The position numbers and the translations under genes are program-made. The notes under the pieces were generated by a model. The model worked only from the letters and a program-made list of their open reading frames with translations, was not told the origin of the DNA and searched no databases. A stretch of DNA of 64,000 bases from Gordonia sp. KTR9 (GTDB lineage Bacteria > Actinomycetota > Actinomycetes > Mycobacteriales > Mycobacteriaceae), in NCBI RefSeq assembly GCF_000143885.2, contig NC_018581.1, positions 4,340,001 to 4,404,000 of the forward strand, in the 5' to 3' direction. Within the stretch, counting starts at the first letter, position 1, and every line of letters starts with the position of its first letter. Positions 45,754 to 54,931 of the stretch are shown in pieces.

Positions 45754-47391
45754 TTAGGGAGCAGAGGACTCGTCGGCGCTGCCCGCGTCGACGTCGCCCG
45801 CCTCCGTGCTGTCGTCGTCCGTGCTGTCGTCGTCCGGGCTGTCGGATTCCGGAGCGTGCGACTCCCCCGCGCCGCTGTCGTCGGAGGGTTCCGGCGTCCG
45901 GTGCCTGCCGACGTAGCTGTCCTCGTCTGCCGCGCGGTGCTTGCCGACGTAGCTCTCCGCGTCGACGGCCTCCGGGCCGGCCGCCGCCTCGGGCGTGTCG
46001 TGCGACGCGGTGCTGACCCGTTCGACAGGCGCCTCCTCCGTCGAACGGCTCGCGGACACCAGCGTGTTCGACGCACCGGTGTCGATCGGATCGGTCGCGG
46101 GCAGACCGAACGGGAACTCGTACGCCGGGATGCGGATGGCCGGGATGAACTCGCCGGTGTCGAGCTGACCCAACTCGATGACCGGCAACCCGAGACGATT
46201 CGGCCGGAGCTCGCCGTTGGCCTCGACCAGCGGCCGGAAGGTGACCGTCGAACCCAGCCAGTCGACCGTGATCGGACCGGTGAATCCGTAATCGCTCGTC
46301 AGCCGGAGGAAGTTGCCGCTGAACAGATCGTGGTCGCCGCCGATGCTCAGGCGGGCGAAGTCCTTGGAGAGGGACATCCAGTCGCTGTCGAAGTCGATGC
46401 CGGAGCCGCTCAGGATGCCGGCGAGCAGACCCTCGAGGACCTCCGCACCGAGGCCACCGAGAACCCCGCCCGGATCGGCGATCAGTGCCGTCGGATCGGT
46501 GAGCGCGAACTGCAGTTCGCCATCTGTTTGCTGCCAGCGGAAGTCGAAAGTGCCCAGCACATTCGCACAGGCCCCGACGCCCTCCGCGTAGGCGCCGGTG
46601 AGTCCGCCGTAGCAGCCGACGCCCGTGACACCGGGGACCGTTCCGATCTTCTCTCCGAGGACAGTGACATCGAGCGGACCGGTGTTCCATGCATGGGCCA
46701 TCCCGATCAGCGCGAACGACCTCGCCGTCCGTCCGTCGCTCGCACCCGCGGTCGCGATGCTCAACGGGAGGTAGGACGTCGCGCTCGCGTCGCCACCGCG
46801 GTAGGCCAGCGCGAACTGGAAGCCGTTCCCGGCGACCGTCGCCGAACCCTCGGTTGCGGGGCCGTCGATCATCGTCGGCGGCAGATCGATGCCGAGCCAG
46901 CGGATGATGTCCCCGAGGACCGACCCGGACAACCCGTCGAACACCTGCTTGACCGGATCGTAAACGGCGACGGGTACGACCTCGATGCGGTCGGGCAGGA
47001 CGACGGCGAGTCCGATGCCGCCGTACTCCGTGCTCGACGCAGCGCAGTCGGCCCCGTCCCGGACGGCGCCGGACATGCAGCTCTGGATCCGCCACTGCTC
47101 CGCGATGTCGGCGAGGGCGCCGTTTCCGATCGTGGTCACCAGGCTTCCCAGCGGATTGTCACTGTCGAAACCGTTCGACCAGTTCCGCAGGTCGTCGATC
47201 TCGGACGGGATCGCCGGGACCAGCGCCGCGTCGGCCACCGCCGGTTCCGCCACCTGCCCCGCGCCGATCGCGGCGACGGTCGCCAGCGCCACCGCCCCCG
47301 CGATCGCGCGGTGTTGCCGCCGCTGTGTCCGGTTCTCGCGTCGTGCGACCTTGTCCGATCGTCGAATCCCGTTGCGCCCCACCCTGGTCAT
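45754..47391 (-). CDS. Secreted protein with acidic, repeat-containing tail
   Basis: About 545 aa. A basic N-region (RRENRTQRRQHR) and hydrophobic core (AIAGAVALATVAAIGAG) form an export signal. The middle (about 60-440) has several Cys and a Gly-rich pattern (PGVTGVGCYGGLTGAY) and resembles uncharacterised surface proteins of mycolata. Near 476-499 the motif (D/E)SYVG(K/R)HR occurs twice, followed by a tail made almost only of Asp, Ser, Glu and Pro. The ATG at 47391 is preferred over a TTG three codons earlier. Function unknown; surface exposure is inferred. Confidence 0.75.
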   Translation of the reverse strand: MTRVGRNGIRRSDKVARRENRTQRRQHRAIAGAVALATVAAIGAGQVAEPAVADAALVPAIPSEIDDLRNWSNGFDSDNPLGSLVTTIGNGALADIAEQWRIQSCMSGAVRDGADCAASSTEYGGIGLAVVLPDRIEVVPVAVYDPVKQVFDGLSGSVLGDIIRWLGIDLPPTMIDGPATEGSATVAGNGFQFALAYRGGDASATSYLPLSIATAGASDGRTARSFALIGMAHAWNTGPLDVTVLGEKIGTVPGVTGVGCYGGLTGAYAEGVGACANVLGTFDFRWQQTDGELQFALTDPTALIADPGGVLGGLGAEVLEGLLAGILSGSGIDFDSDWMSLSKDFARLSIGGDHDLFSGNFLRLTSDYGFTGPITVDWLGSTVTFRPLVEANGELRPNRLGLPVIELGQLDTGEFIPAIRIPAYEFPFGLPATDPIDTGASNTLVSASRSTEEAPVERVSTASHDTPEAAAGPEAVDAESYVGKHRAADEDSYVGRHRTPEPSDDSGAGESHAPESDSPDDDSTDDDSTEAGDVDAGSADESSAP

Positions 47392-47520
47392 CCGTCCCAA
47401 CTCTCTCTCCCCGACCGCCCGAGCTGAGTAAGTGAATCATCACGGTCGGCGACCAGAGGTCAGATCGGTGGAAATGGCACGAGGCGGCCGTTCTGGACAG
47501 ACGTCCCAGACTGGGCGTGA

Positions 47521-47552
47521 GACGGGTTCCGGCGCAGACGGGTTCCGGCGCA
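47521..47552. repeat. Two tandem copies of a 16-bp unit, possible terminator
   Basis: GACGGGTTCCGGCGCA occurs twice head to tail (47521-47536, 47537-47552). GGGTTC in the second copy pairs with GAACCC at 47556-47561 around a 10-base loop. This lies just after the allophanate hydrolase stop and could terminate that transcript. Confidence 0.6.
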
Positions 47553-47571
47553 GACGAACCCGGCGACCGGG

Positions 47572-49245
47572 CTACCAGCGATCGCGGTCGAGACTCTGCC
47601 CGGAGGCGCCGGCGTCGGCGGCGCATCCGAAGCCGACGATCCAGCGGGCAGGTCCGGTCTCGCCGACGGCGATCTCGACCTTGCCCAGCATCATCGGTTC
47701 GGGGAGGGCGGCCAGGAAGTCCCCGAGCGCTGCGGAAGGCACCGTCCACACCTCGCCCCGGATCGCGCGGCCGGCAACCGGATCTCGGATCAGCCCCGGC
47801 TTCGGCGGGGTCGTGTCCAGCGCGACCAGGCGGTACGACGGGGTCGTGGTGACCTCACCCGCCCATCGGGCACCGCGTTCGCCGAGCTCGTGGGTCAGCG
47901 GTCCGCCCCGCATGTGTGCGCCGAAGACCGCGAGCTCGATCGCGTCGCCGCGCTCCGCCCAGGACGGCGCCACCGTGTCGTCGCCCAGAAACCGGCGGGC
48001 CACATCGACGACGACGGCGTCGGCATGCGCGCGGCCCAGCAGTGTGATGCCGAATTGTGCTGTGCTGCCGTCCTCGTCGACGACTGCCCCGGCCGGTACC
48101 GCGAGGCCGCACAGGTCGAAGAGGTTGCAGAAGTTGGTGTAGGTGCCCATCCGCGAGTTGACGCCCACCGGGTCGGCGGCCACCTCGGCGAGGGTCGGGT
48201 GCGCCGGCGCGGTCGGCACCATCAGAACCGTGGCGTCGCCCCACTGCTCCATCGCCTCGGACCGCAGGTCTGCGAGCCGACGGCGAGCCCGCAACAGGTC
48301 GACGGCCGAAAACCTGGCCGCGGCACCGATGATCGTCGACACGGTCGGGTCGATGCCGGCGTCTTCGGGATCGGCGACGGAGCCGAGAAAGTCCCCCACC
48401 GCGTCGAACCGCTCGGCCACGAGCGCGTCGTCGTACAGGAGCCGGGCGGCCTCGAGGAACGGCGACAGGTCGATGGTCTTGACCATGAGCCCCGCCGCCT
48501 CGGCACGCAGCACCGCCTCGTCGAACGCGGCCCGCCACCGGTCGTCGAGCCCGGGCAGCTCGGTGGGCACCGCGACGACCGGGCGCTCGGGCGCGGCGTA
48601 CGGGATCGACGTCGGGAAGGGCCGCGGGCCCTGCGCCCCGGCCATGGCCGCCATCGCACGGTCGGCCAGCGCGAGGTCGGCGGCGAAGACGGTGACGACG
48701 TCATAGCTCGCGCAGGCGGGCACCACTCCGGCGGTCGAGACCACACCGACGGTCGGCTTGATGCCGACGATGCCCTGCAGGCCGGCCGGCACCCGACCCG
48801 ACCCCGCGGTGTCGGTCCCGATCGCGATGTCGGCGAATCCGAGGGCGACCGCCACCGCCGACCCCGAACTCGACCCGCCCGAGATGCGGTCGGGACGTCG
48901 CGAATCCCGCACCGCGCCATACGGACTACGAGTGCCCACCAGACCGGTTGCGAACTGGTCGAGGTTGGTCTTGCCCACCACCACCGCGCCGGCCGCGCGC
49001 AATGCGGCGACCGCGGGCGCATCGGACTCGGGGGTGAAGGCGAAACCGGGACATCCCGCGGTGGTCGGCAGACCGCCGACGTCGACGTTGTCCTTCACGG
49101 CGAGAAGCACGCCGGCCAAGGGGCCACCCGCGGCGACGGACCGCTCGTACTCGGCTGCGACCTCACCGGCGGGTCGCAGGGTGATGAACACCTCCGGACG
49201 GTCTGCCTCGGCGATCCGCGCATACAGCTCGTCGATCCTGCTCAT
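47572..49245 (-). CDS. atzF: Allophanate hydrolase (AtzF-like)
   Basis: A 557-aa amidase-signature enzyme. The triad is visible: Lys in LAVKDNVDV, cis-Ser in ISGGSSSGSAVA and the nucleophile Ser in GTDTAGSGRVPA. A C-terminal about 130-residue domain (FGAHMRGGPL to VGFGCAADAG) is the second domain of AtzF and DUR1-type hydrolases. It splits allophanate into ammonia and CO2. The ATG overlaps the carboxyltransferase stop (ATGA). Together with the DUF1989 proteins it would finish guanidine or urea breakdown. Confidence 0.92.
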   Translation of the reverse strand: MSRIDELYARIAEADRPEVFITLRPAGEVAAEYERSVAAGGPLAGVLLAVKDNVDVGGLPTTAGCPGFAFTPESDAPAVAALRAAGAVVVGKTNLDQFATGLVGTRSPYGAVRDSRRPDRISGGSSSGSAVAVALGFADIAIGTDTAGSGRVPAGLQGIVGIKPTVGVVSTAGVVPACASYDVVTVFAADLALADRAMAAMAGAQGPRPFPTSIPYAAPERPVVAVPTELPGLDDRWRAAFDEAVLRAEAAGLMVKTIDLSPFLEAARLLYDDALVAERFDAVGDFLGSVADPEDAGIDPTVSTIIGAAARFSAVDLLRARRRLADLRSEAMEQWGDATVLMVPTAPAHPTLAEVAADPVGVNSRMGTYTNFCNLFDLCGLAVPAGAVVDEDGSTAQFGITLLGRAHADAVVVDVARRFLGDDTVAPSWAERGDAIELAVFGAHMRGGPLTHELGERGARWAGEVTTTPSYRLVALDTTPPKPGLIRDPVAGRAIRGEVWTVPSAALGDFLAALPEPMMLGKVEIAVGETGPARWIVGFGCAADAGASGQSLDRDRW

Positions 49246-51309
49246 GCCACCTGCTCCGCGTCCTCTCTGATCCCCGCCGCCCCGGTGCCGGCGAGCTCTG
49301 CCCCGGCGGCTTTCGCCGCGAATTCGCCTTGCACCGACCACCGTTCGCGCTCTTCGGCCCGGGCGATCTCCATCTTCTCCCGCCGGGTCGCGATGTCGGC
49401 GGCATGCTCGTCGAGGAATCGCTGGTGCGCGGCCAGCGAGAATTCACCGTCGACGATCTTCGTGCTTTCACCACGCCCGGCGGCGACGTCGGCCCGCATG
49501 TCGAGGAGTTCCTCCGAACTCACCGGGTACCAATGGATCCGGTCGAAGAACCGCAGCAGCCACGGATGCTCGGGGTCGAACGCCGGTGCCGGCAGCGGAT
49601 GCCGGTGGTTCCACACCTGCGTGGTGCGGCCGACGAACTGGTAACCGCCCGGCCCCTCCATGCCATAGATGCAGAGGTAGGCGCCGCCGATACCCACCGC
49701 GTTCTCCGGCGTCCAGGTGCGGGCGGGGTTGTACTTGGTGGTGACGAGGCGATGCCGCGGGTCGAGCGGGACCGCAACCGGCGCACCGAGATAGACGTCC
49801 CCGAGGCCGAGCACGAGGTAGCTCGCGTCGAAGACGGTGCGGTACACGTCGTCGACGGAGTCCAGGCCGTTCATCCGCCGGATGAACTCGATGTTCCACG
49901 GGCACCACGGCGCATCGGATCGCACGCCCAGCATGTAGCGTTCGATCGCCTCCCGGGTGGCGGGATCGTCCCACGACAACGGCAGGTGCACAGTACGACT
50001 CGGCACCACGAGGTCCTCGGCGGCCGGCAGCTGGCTCTCGCATTCGGTCAGCCACTCCAGCATCTGCGCCTGCGACCACACGTCGGGATCCGCCTTCACC
50101 TGCAGCGAACGTATGCCCGGGGTGAGGTCGATGAGTCCGCGCGGTCTCTCCGCGGCGATCCGCTCGCCCAGCGCGTGCACTCGGGCACGCAGGGCGAGGT
50201 CGAGACGCATCTCGCCGTATTCGACGAGGATGTTGTCGTCACCGGAACGGCGGTAGGTCACCGAGGTCGATCCGTCCGCGGTCGTCGTGGTCCCGAGGAT
50301 TCCGTTGTCGGGATCGCCACCCGACGACCAGACGTCGACGAAGCTGGCCCGCCGGCCCAGACCGAGCTCGGAGGGTGAGGCGGCCCGGTCGCCGCGTACC
50401 GCGACGAACCTGATCGTGTCGCCCGGCTTCAGCTGCCCGAGCTTCCACCGTTGCGCGGTCGTCACGGTCACCGGACAGACGAATCCACCGAGACTCGGGC
50501 CGTCCGGACCGAGGAGGATGGGCGTGTCCCCGGTGAAGTCGAGAGCGCCGACGGAGTAGGCGGTGTCGTGGATGTTCGACGGGTGCAGTCCGGCCTCACC
50601 GCCGTCGTTGCGTGCCCATCGCGGTTGGGGGCCGATCAATCGGATTCCGGTCCGGTCGGAGTTGAAGTGCACCTCGTAGTCGGTCGCGAACAGGTCGGCG
50701 ATGTCCTCGTCGGTGAAGAACTCCGGCGCTCCGTGGGGCCCCACGGTCACGGCCAGCTGCCACGTGTTGGTGAAGGCCGGCTGCTCGTCTCCGAGAATCC
50801 GACGTGGCGCCCCGGCCGGCGCCCAGTAGTTCGAGGCGGTCGCCGGCGACGAGCGCCCGGCCGTCGAGTCCGCCGAACCGGCCCATGGTGAAGGTCGACC
50901 GGCTGCCGAGATGATCGGCGGCGTCGAGCCCGCCGGCGACCGCAACGTAGGCCCGCATGCCCAGGACACCGGTCGAACCGATGTCGAGGACGTCGCCCTC
51001 GGCGACAGTGAGCGGGACCCATTGCGGCACAGCCGCTCCGTTCACGGTCACGGGTACCGGCGCGCCGGTGACGGCGACGACCGCGGGCCGGTCGAACCGC
51101 AGTGCGGGTCCCATGAGCGTGATCTCCAGGCCGGCGGCGGTCTCCGGGTTGCCGACGGCGAGGTTGGCGAGCCGGAAGGACAGGTCGTCCATCGGGCCGG
51201 ACGGCGGCACGCCGACCTTCCAGTACCCGACCCGGCCGGGCCAGTCCTGGATCGTGGTGAGCGGACCGGACCGGATTACGGTCACGGCACCCGGGGTGGT
51301 GGCAGTCAT
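49242..51309 (-). pseudogene. Urea/guanidine carboxylase carboxyltransferase part (AHS2-AHS1), frameshifted
   Basis: The sequence encodes the carboxyltransferase half of a urea-carboxylase-type enzyme in two frames. 51309 to about 50820 encodes the N-terminal part (MTATTPGAVTVIRSG to GDRLELLGAGR). From about 50820 to 49242 a +1-shifted frame continues with RRILGDEQPAFTNTWQL, the FFTDEDIADLFATDYEV block and GPDGPSLGGFVCPVTV. Dropping one G from a GGGG run within 50806-50823 restores a single protein of about 690 aa. The biotin carboxylase domain and the C-terminal biotin carrier (AMKM) are both absent. It is either a real lesion or a sequence error. Confidence 0.8.
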
Positions 51310-51359
51310 GATGGTGGATTCCTCGTCGGACTCGGTCGGCGCGCGGTGGGAGCGGATTC

Positions 51360-52040
51360 TCAGAACGGCCGGGTGACGATGACCCGGACCGCGGTGGGGT
51401 CGAATCCGTTGCAGGGGTTGTTGATCTGCGGGCAGTTGGAGATGAGCACCAGGGTGTCGACCTCGGCACGCAACGCCAGACGCTTGCCGGGTGCGGACAA
51501 CCCGTCGACGATCCCCAGCGAGCCGTCGGGGTCGACGGGCACGTTCATGAAGAAATTGACGTTGCCGACGAGGTCGGCCTTGCCGAGCCCGTGGCGGCTG
51601 CCCTCGATGAGGAAGTTCTCGACGCACGCGTGCTGATGTTTGGTGTGGTGCCCGTAACGCAGCGTGTTCGACTCCTGCGAGCATGCGCCGCCGAGGGTGT
51701 CGTGGTTGCCGACCTCGTCGGCGACGATCGTCATCAGCGCTGCGGAGTCGTGATCGCGGATCACACTGCCGGTGGTCAGGAAGATGTTGCCCTGCGCGGC
51801 GATGGTCGCCTGGGCCGAATACCGTCTGGACGTGTCGGCGGCCGCGTAGAACAGCGTGTCGACGGCCTGGTTGCCGTGGAGGTCGACGATGGTGAGGACG
51901 TCGCCGGCGGCGACGACACCCGACCACGGTGCGCGCTCGCCCACTTGCGCGTCGTCGACGACGGCGCCGGGGACGAGGGCGAGTTCGGCGGCGGGCGCCG
52001 AGGCGAAATCGGTGATGACTGCGGTGCTTGTCTCGGTCAC
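51360..52040 (-). CDS. DUF1989 protein (urea carboxylase-associated / carboxyguanidine deiminase subunit)
   Basis: A 226-aa DUF1989 protein. Likely metal or catalytic residues lie in GNQAVDTLFYAA, GACSQESNTLRYGHHTKHQHACVENFL and SNCPQINNPCNGFDPT. DUF1989 pairs beside urea-carboxylase-like genes are now known to be carboxyguanidine deiminase subunits (CgdA/CgdB), which turn carboxyguanidine into allophanate. The GTG start follows AGAGAGG. It sits between the carboxyltransferase and a second DUF1989 gene. Confidence 0.83.
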   Translation of the reverse strand: MTETSTAVITDFASAPAAELALVPGAVVDDAQVGERAPWSGVVAAGDVLTIVDLHGNQAVDTLFYAAADTSRRYSAQATIAAQGNIFLTTGSVIRDHDSAALMTIVADEVGNHDTLGGACSQESNTLRYGHHTKHQHACVENFLIEGSRHGLGKADLVGNVNFFMNVPVDPDGSLGIVDGLSAPGKRLALRAEVDTLVLISNCPQINNPCNGFDPTAVRVIVTRPF

Positions 52041-52067
52041 GATGGGTGGTCCTCTCTGTTGGACGGC

Positions 52068-52919
52068 TCAGTGATGAGCCGCGGCCCAGACGTCTTCGGA
52101 GTTGGCGGCGGCGCGCTGGTACTCGGGGTCGGTGCCGGCGACGTCGGCCAGCAGGGCGTCGAGATCGCTCTGCGCCTGCCACGCAAGCACTTCCAGGGAG
52201 GTGGTGCCGAAGTCGGGCGACGGGTCGAGCGGATGCGCGGTGTTGACGACCGCCACCGTGCACGGCAGGTGCAGGATGAGGTCGACCGTCCGGCCGGGTC
52301 CGGCGCTCCCGGTCGAGCGCAGCGACCCGTCGGCGTCGACGGTGACGCCGTGGAAGAACGACAACGACGGGGCGACATCCGCGGGTGCCAGACCGTGCTT
52401 CGCCGCCGCCAGGGTGAACAGTTCGCGGCCCGCCGGACTCGCCGAATGCACCTCGCCCGCTCCGTATTTCGCAGCGTTTCCGGCGAGAGTCGAGGTGCCG
52501 CACAGCGCGTCATGGTGGCCCGAGTCGTCGGCGACGACGGTCGCCAGCACCCGCCCCTGATCGCTGAGAAGCGGATGCCCCGCACCCAGATACGCCTGCC
52601 AGGGCACCTTGACGGTGTCGGCGACGTTGAGACGCTCCCACGGCGCGTCGGCGCGCCACAGCAGCAGGTGCGCGCAGGCCGCCCCCGCGACGTCGGTGAA
52701 CCGCAGCCGGGTCCCCCGTGCCAGGACCTTGCTGGTGTACCGGCCGCCGGGAACGGTCTCCGCCCAGGTCAACGATGCGGCCGGCACGTCGGCAGGCGGG
52801 TTCGGCCAGGCCGATGCCGGCACCACCGGCATGCTGTCGGTGATCGCGCCGGCCTGGGAGCGGGCGTGTTCGCGGGCACCGTAGGTGGTCCCGGTACCGG
52901 GAGCGATGATCGTGCTCAT
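52068..52919 (-). CDS. DUF1989 protein, second subunit
   Basis: A 283-aa DUF1989 protein longer at the N-terminus than its neighbour. Conserved blocks: GTRLRFTDVAGAACAHLLLW, LATVVADDSGHHDALCGTS and LSFFHGVTVDADGSL, then DLILHLPCTVAVVNTAHPLD. It is the probable partner of the 51360 gene in a carboxyguanidine deiminase. An AAGGAG site precedes the ATG. A repeat cluster separates it from the permease gene, so the operon may have an internal break. Confidence 0.83.
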   Translation of the reverse strand: MSTIIAPGTGTTYGAREHARSQAGAITDSMPVVPASAWPNPPADVPAASLTWAETVPGGRYTSKVLARGTRLRFTDVAGAACAHLLLWRADAPWERLNVADTVKVPWQAYLGAGHPLLSDQGRVLATVVADDSGHHDALCGTSTLAGNAAKYGAGEVHSASPAGRELFTLAAAKHGLAPADVAPSLSFFHGVTVDADGSLRSTGSAGPGRTVDLILHLPCTVAVVNTAHPLDPSPDFGTTSLEVLAWQAQSDLDALLADVAGTDPEYQRAAANSEDVWAAAHH

Positions 52920-52959
52920 GGGAACTCCTTTGTCGTAGTGGGTGTTCGGGGGTGCCCCT

Positions 52960-53105
52960 TCGAGGCTCGTCGCTTGCGCTCCTCGCACCTCAGGGATCAG
53001 AGGGCTGCGGCTGCGCTCCTCGGAATAGCCCGCTCCCTGAGGTGCGAGCGAAGCGACCAACTCCCTGCTCCCTGAGGTGCGAGCGAAGCGAGCCTCGAAG
53101 GGTCG
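52960..53105. repeat. Repeat cluster between DUF1989 and permease genes
   Basis: Two direct units of CTCCCTGAGGTGCGAGCGAAGCG (near 53033-53060 and 53065-53090) face an inverted unit CGCTTGCGCTCCTCGCACCTCAGGGA (near 52981-53006), and CGAGGCTCG/CGAGCCTCG lie at the ends. It is the same family as at 2519 and 45622. It may form hairpins. Confidence 0.75.
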
Positions 53106-53114
53106 CGACCTGGA

Positions 53115-54680
53115 TTACGCGGACAGGCGGGTGCTCACCGGTCGCGGATGCTCCTTGCCGCGGGGGTAGCAGGCGATCCCGACGAGGACGGTCGCGACGA
53201 TGCAGATGGGGCCGGCCCAGCGCAGGATCGGCATCTCACCGGAGGGGTCGAAGACCTCGGCCCGCGGCCACGCCAGGTTGATCACCATCAGGGCGCCGTA
53301 GAGCACCGCCAGGGCGTTCACCACGATTCCGAAACGGCCGAGGCTGAACAACTTTCGCCCGCCGGCGTCGACGGCCGGGGTGTCCCCGCCGCGATGCGGC
53401 CAGCCCTGGAACCGCCGGTAGAGCATCGGACCGGTGACGGCCAGGTAGGCGAGGTAGATGAGGATGATGCACACGCTGGCGAGGGTCGCGAAGATCGCGG
53501 AGTTGCCGACGTTGACCAGCAGGATGCCGATGCACAGCACACCGATCAGGATCGACGGCAGGATCGGTGTCCCGGTGCGGCTGTTGACGTGGGACAGATG
53601 CGCCGAGAACGGGAGCCGGCCGTCGCGCGCCATCGAGAACATCAGCCGCGAGCAGGCGGTCTGGATCGCGAGGGTGCAGATGAAGATCGCGATCGCGACG
53701 TCGCAGAGCAGGACCTTGCCCCAGAAGCTCCCGAGAACCGAGTCGAGCACGTAGGGCAGTCCGCCGGTCGCGAGTTGCTCGTCGAGGGTCGGGGCCGCCA
53801 TGAGGGTGCCTAGCAGCATCAGCCCGCCGCCGATGGCCGAGACGGTCAGCGCCATCCGGATGGTGCGGGGTGCGACGCGGCGCGGGTCCCGGGTCTCCTC
53901 GGCCAGTTCGCCTGCCGATCCGAACCCGACCATGACGTAGGCGGCCATGAGTCCGGAGACGATGAACGCCCAGATGTAGCCGGGTTGCTGACCGGGAACG
54001 CCGGTGTCGAAGACGACGTCGGGGCCGCGCTGCGCATGGGTGAACAGTGCCAGGATGACCGCCACGACGCCGACGAGTTCACAGACGACACCGATGCTGT
54101 TGACGCGGCTCATCCACCGGACACCGACACAGTTGATCGCGGTCACGATGACGAGCAGGACCGAGCCGAGCAGGACCGCGTTCGCCGCGCCGCTCGTGGT
54201 GGTGAGGGTCGGGTCGTCGCCGATGATCTGGAAGCCGATCCAGATCGACGGCAGGACGACCTGCAGGGCGATCGCGGCCGCGGCCGCGGTGACGATCTGC
54301 GCGATCATCATGAACCAGCCGCCGAACCAGCCGACGACCTCGCCGCCCATGCGCCGCGACCACTGGTAGATCGCACCCGAGATCGGGTACCGCGCAGCGA
54401 TTTCGGCGAAGCACAGGGCGACCAGGAACTGGCCGGCGTAGACGATCGGCCAGGTCCAGAAGAAGGCCGGGCCGCCGAAGCCGAACCCCAGGCCGAACAG
54501 CTGGAAGATGGTGGTCAGGATGGAGACGAAGGAGAACCCGGCGGCGAAGGACGCGAACTTGCCGAGCGAACGGTGGAGTTGCTGGTCGTAGCCGAGTGCC
54601 GAGAGGTCGTGGGCGTCGGCGTCCGGGACGCCGGCGGGCGAGGAGGGCGTCGCGGGAGCCACTTCGGGGGTGGAGGTCAT
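53115..54680 (-). CDS. APC-family amino-acid/amine permease
   Basis: A 521-aa permease with about 12 membrane helices. YDQQLHRSLGKFASFAAGFSFVSI, then EIAARYPISGAIYQWSRRMGG and GSAGELAEETRDPRRVAPRTI are the hallmarks of the GABA-permease-like APC subfamily often found with urea-carboxylase operons. It likely imports guanidine, urea or a related amine. It heads the nitrogen operon; two operator-like palindromes precede it. No guanidine riboswitch was recognised in its leader. Confidence 0.87.
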   Translation of the reverse strand: MTSTPEVAPATPSSPAGVPDADAHDLSALGYDQQLHRSLGKFASFAAGFSFVSILTTIFQLFGLGFGFGGPAFFWTWPIVYAGQFLVALCFAEIAARYPISGAIYQWSRRMGGEVVGWFGGWFMMIAQIVTAAAAAIALQVVLPSIWIGFQIIGDDPTLTTTSGAANAVLLGSVLLVIVTAINCVGVRWMSRVNSIGVVCELVGVVAVILALFTHAQRGPDVVFDTGVPGQQPGYIWAFIVSGLMAAYVMVGFGSAGELAEETRDPRRVAPRTIRMALTVSAIGGGLMLLGTLMAAPTLDEQLATGGLPYVLDSVLGSFWGKVLLCDVAIAIFICTLAIQTACSRLMFSMARDGRLPFSAHLSHVNSRTGTPILPSILIGVLCIGILLVNVGNSAIFATLASVCIILIYLAYLAVTGPMLYRRFQGWPHRGGDTPAVDAGGRKLFSLGRFGIVVNALAVLYGALMVINLAWPRAEVFDPSGEMPILRWAGPICIVATVLVGIACYPRGKEHPRPVSTRLSA

Positions 54681-54739
54681 GCGCGGTCTTCCTTTCGGAG
54701 AAGAAGCTCCACGTTGAGCACGGTGTGAGTCAGGCACTG

Positions 54740-54761
54740 TTTCCTGTCACCTGATAGGTAA
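54740..54761. promoter_or_regulatory. TetR-type operator, copy 1
   Basis: TTTCCTGTCA and TGATAGGTAA (8 of 10 bases symmetric) flank CC. With the copy at 54772-54793 it defines YCTGTCANNYGATAGR. It lies 60 bp upstream of the permease start and 171 bp upstream of the TetR start. Confidence 0.7.
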
Positions 54762-54771
54762 GCCCTCGCTG

Positions 54772-54793
54772 ATTTCTATCGATTGACAGAAAT
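54772..54793. promoter_or_regulatory. TetR-type operator, copy 2
   Basis: TTTCTATCGATTGACAGAAA within 54773-54792 is an imperfect palindrome whose minus-strand form carries the same CTGTCA-NN-YGATAG core as copy 1. The two copies are 32 bp apart centre to centre. The natural ligand is the TetR protein encoded at 54932. Confidence 0.7.
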
Positions 54794-54931
54794 GTTCCGG
54801 TCGTGAAAACTCCGGTTACGTCCTCGTTACACGCCCTGGGCTTCCCCGACCTGCGGGTTCACGCGCGGCAGAAGCACACGATTCGTCGGCTAGGGTCGAG
54901 AAATCGCCCCGACCGCACTGAGGAGACGAGC

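Noticed and set aside
47521..47552. CRISPR-like tandem repeat
   Set aside because: Two directly adjacent 16-bp copies without spacers; better explained as a duplication in a terminator.
47890..49644. 584-aa plus-strand open frame
   Set aside because: Shadow of allophanate hydrolase; no recognisable domain.
52960..53105. CRISPR array
   Set aside because: The repeats are diverged, in both orientations, have no regular spacers, and no cas genes are near.
54681..54931. Guanidine-I (ykkC) riboswitch upstream of the permease
   Set aside because: The conserved ykkC sequence blocks were not found; the leader holds TetR-like palindromes instead.
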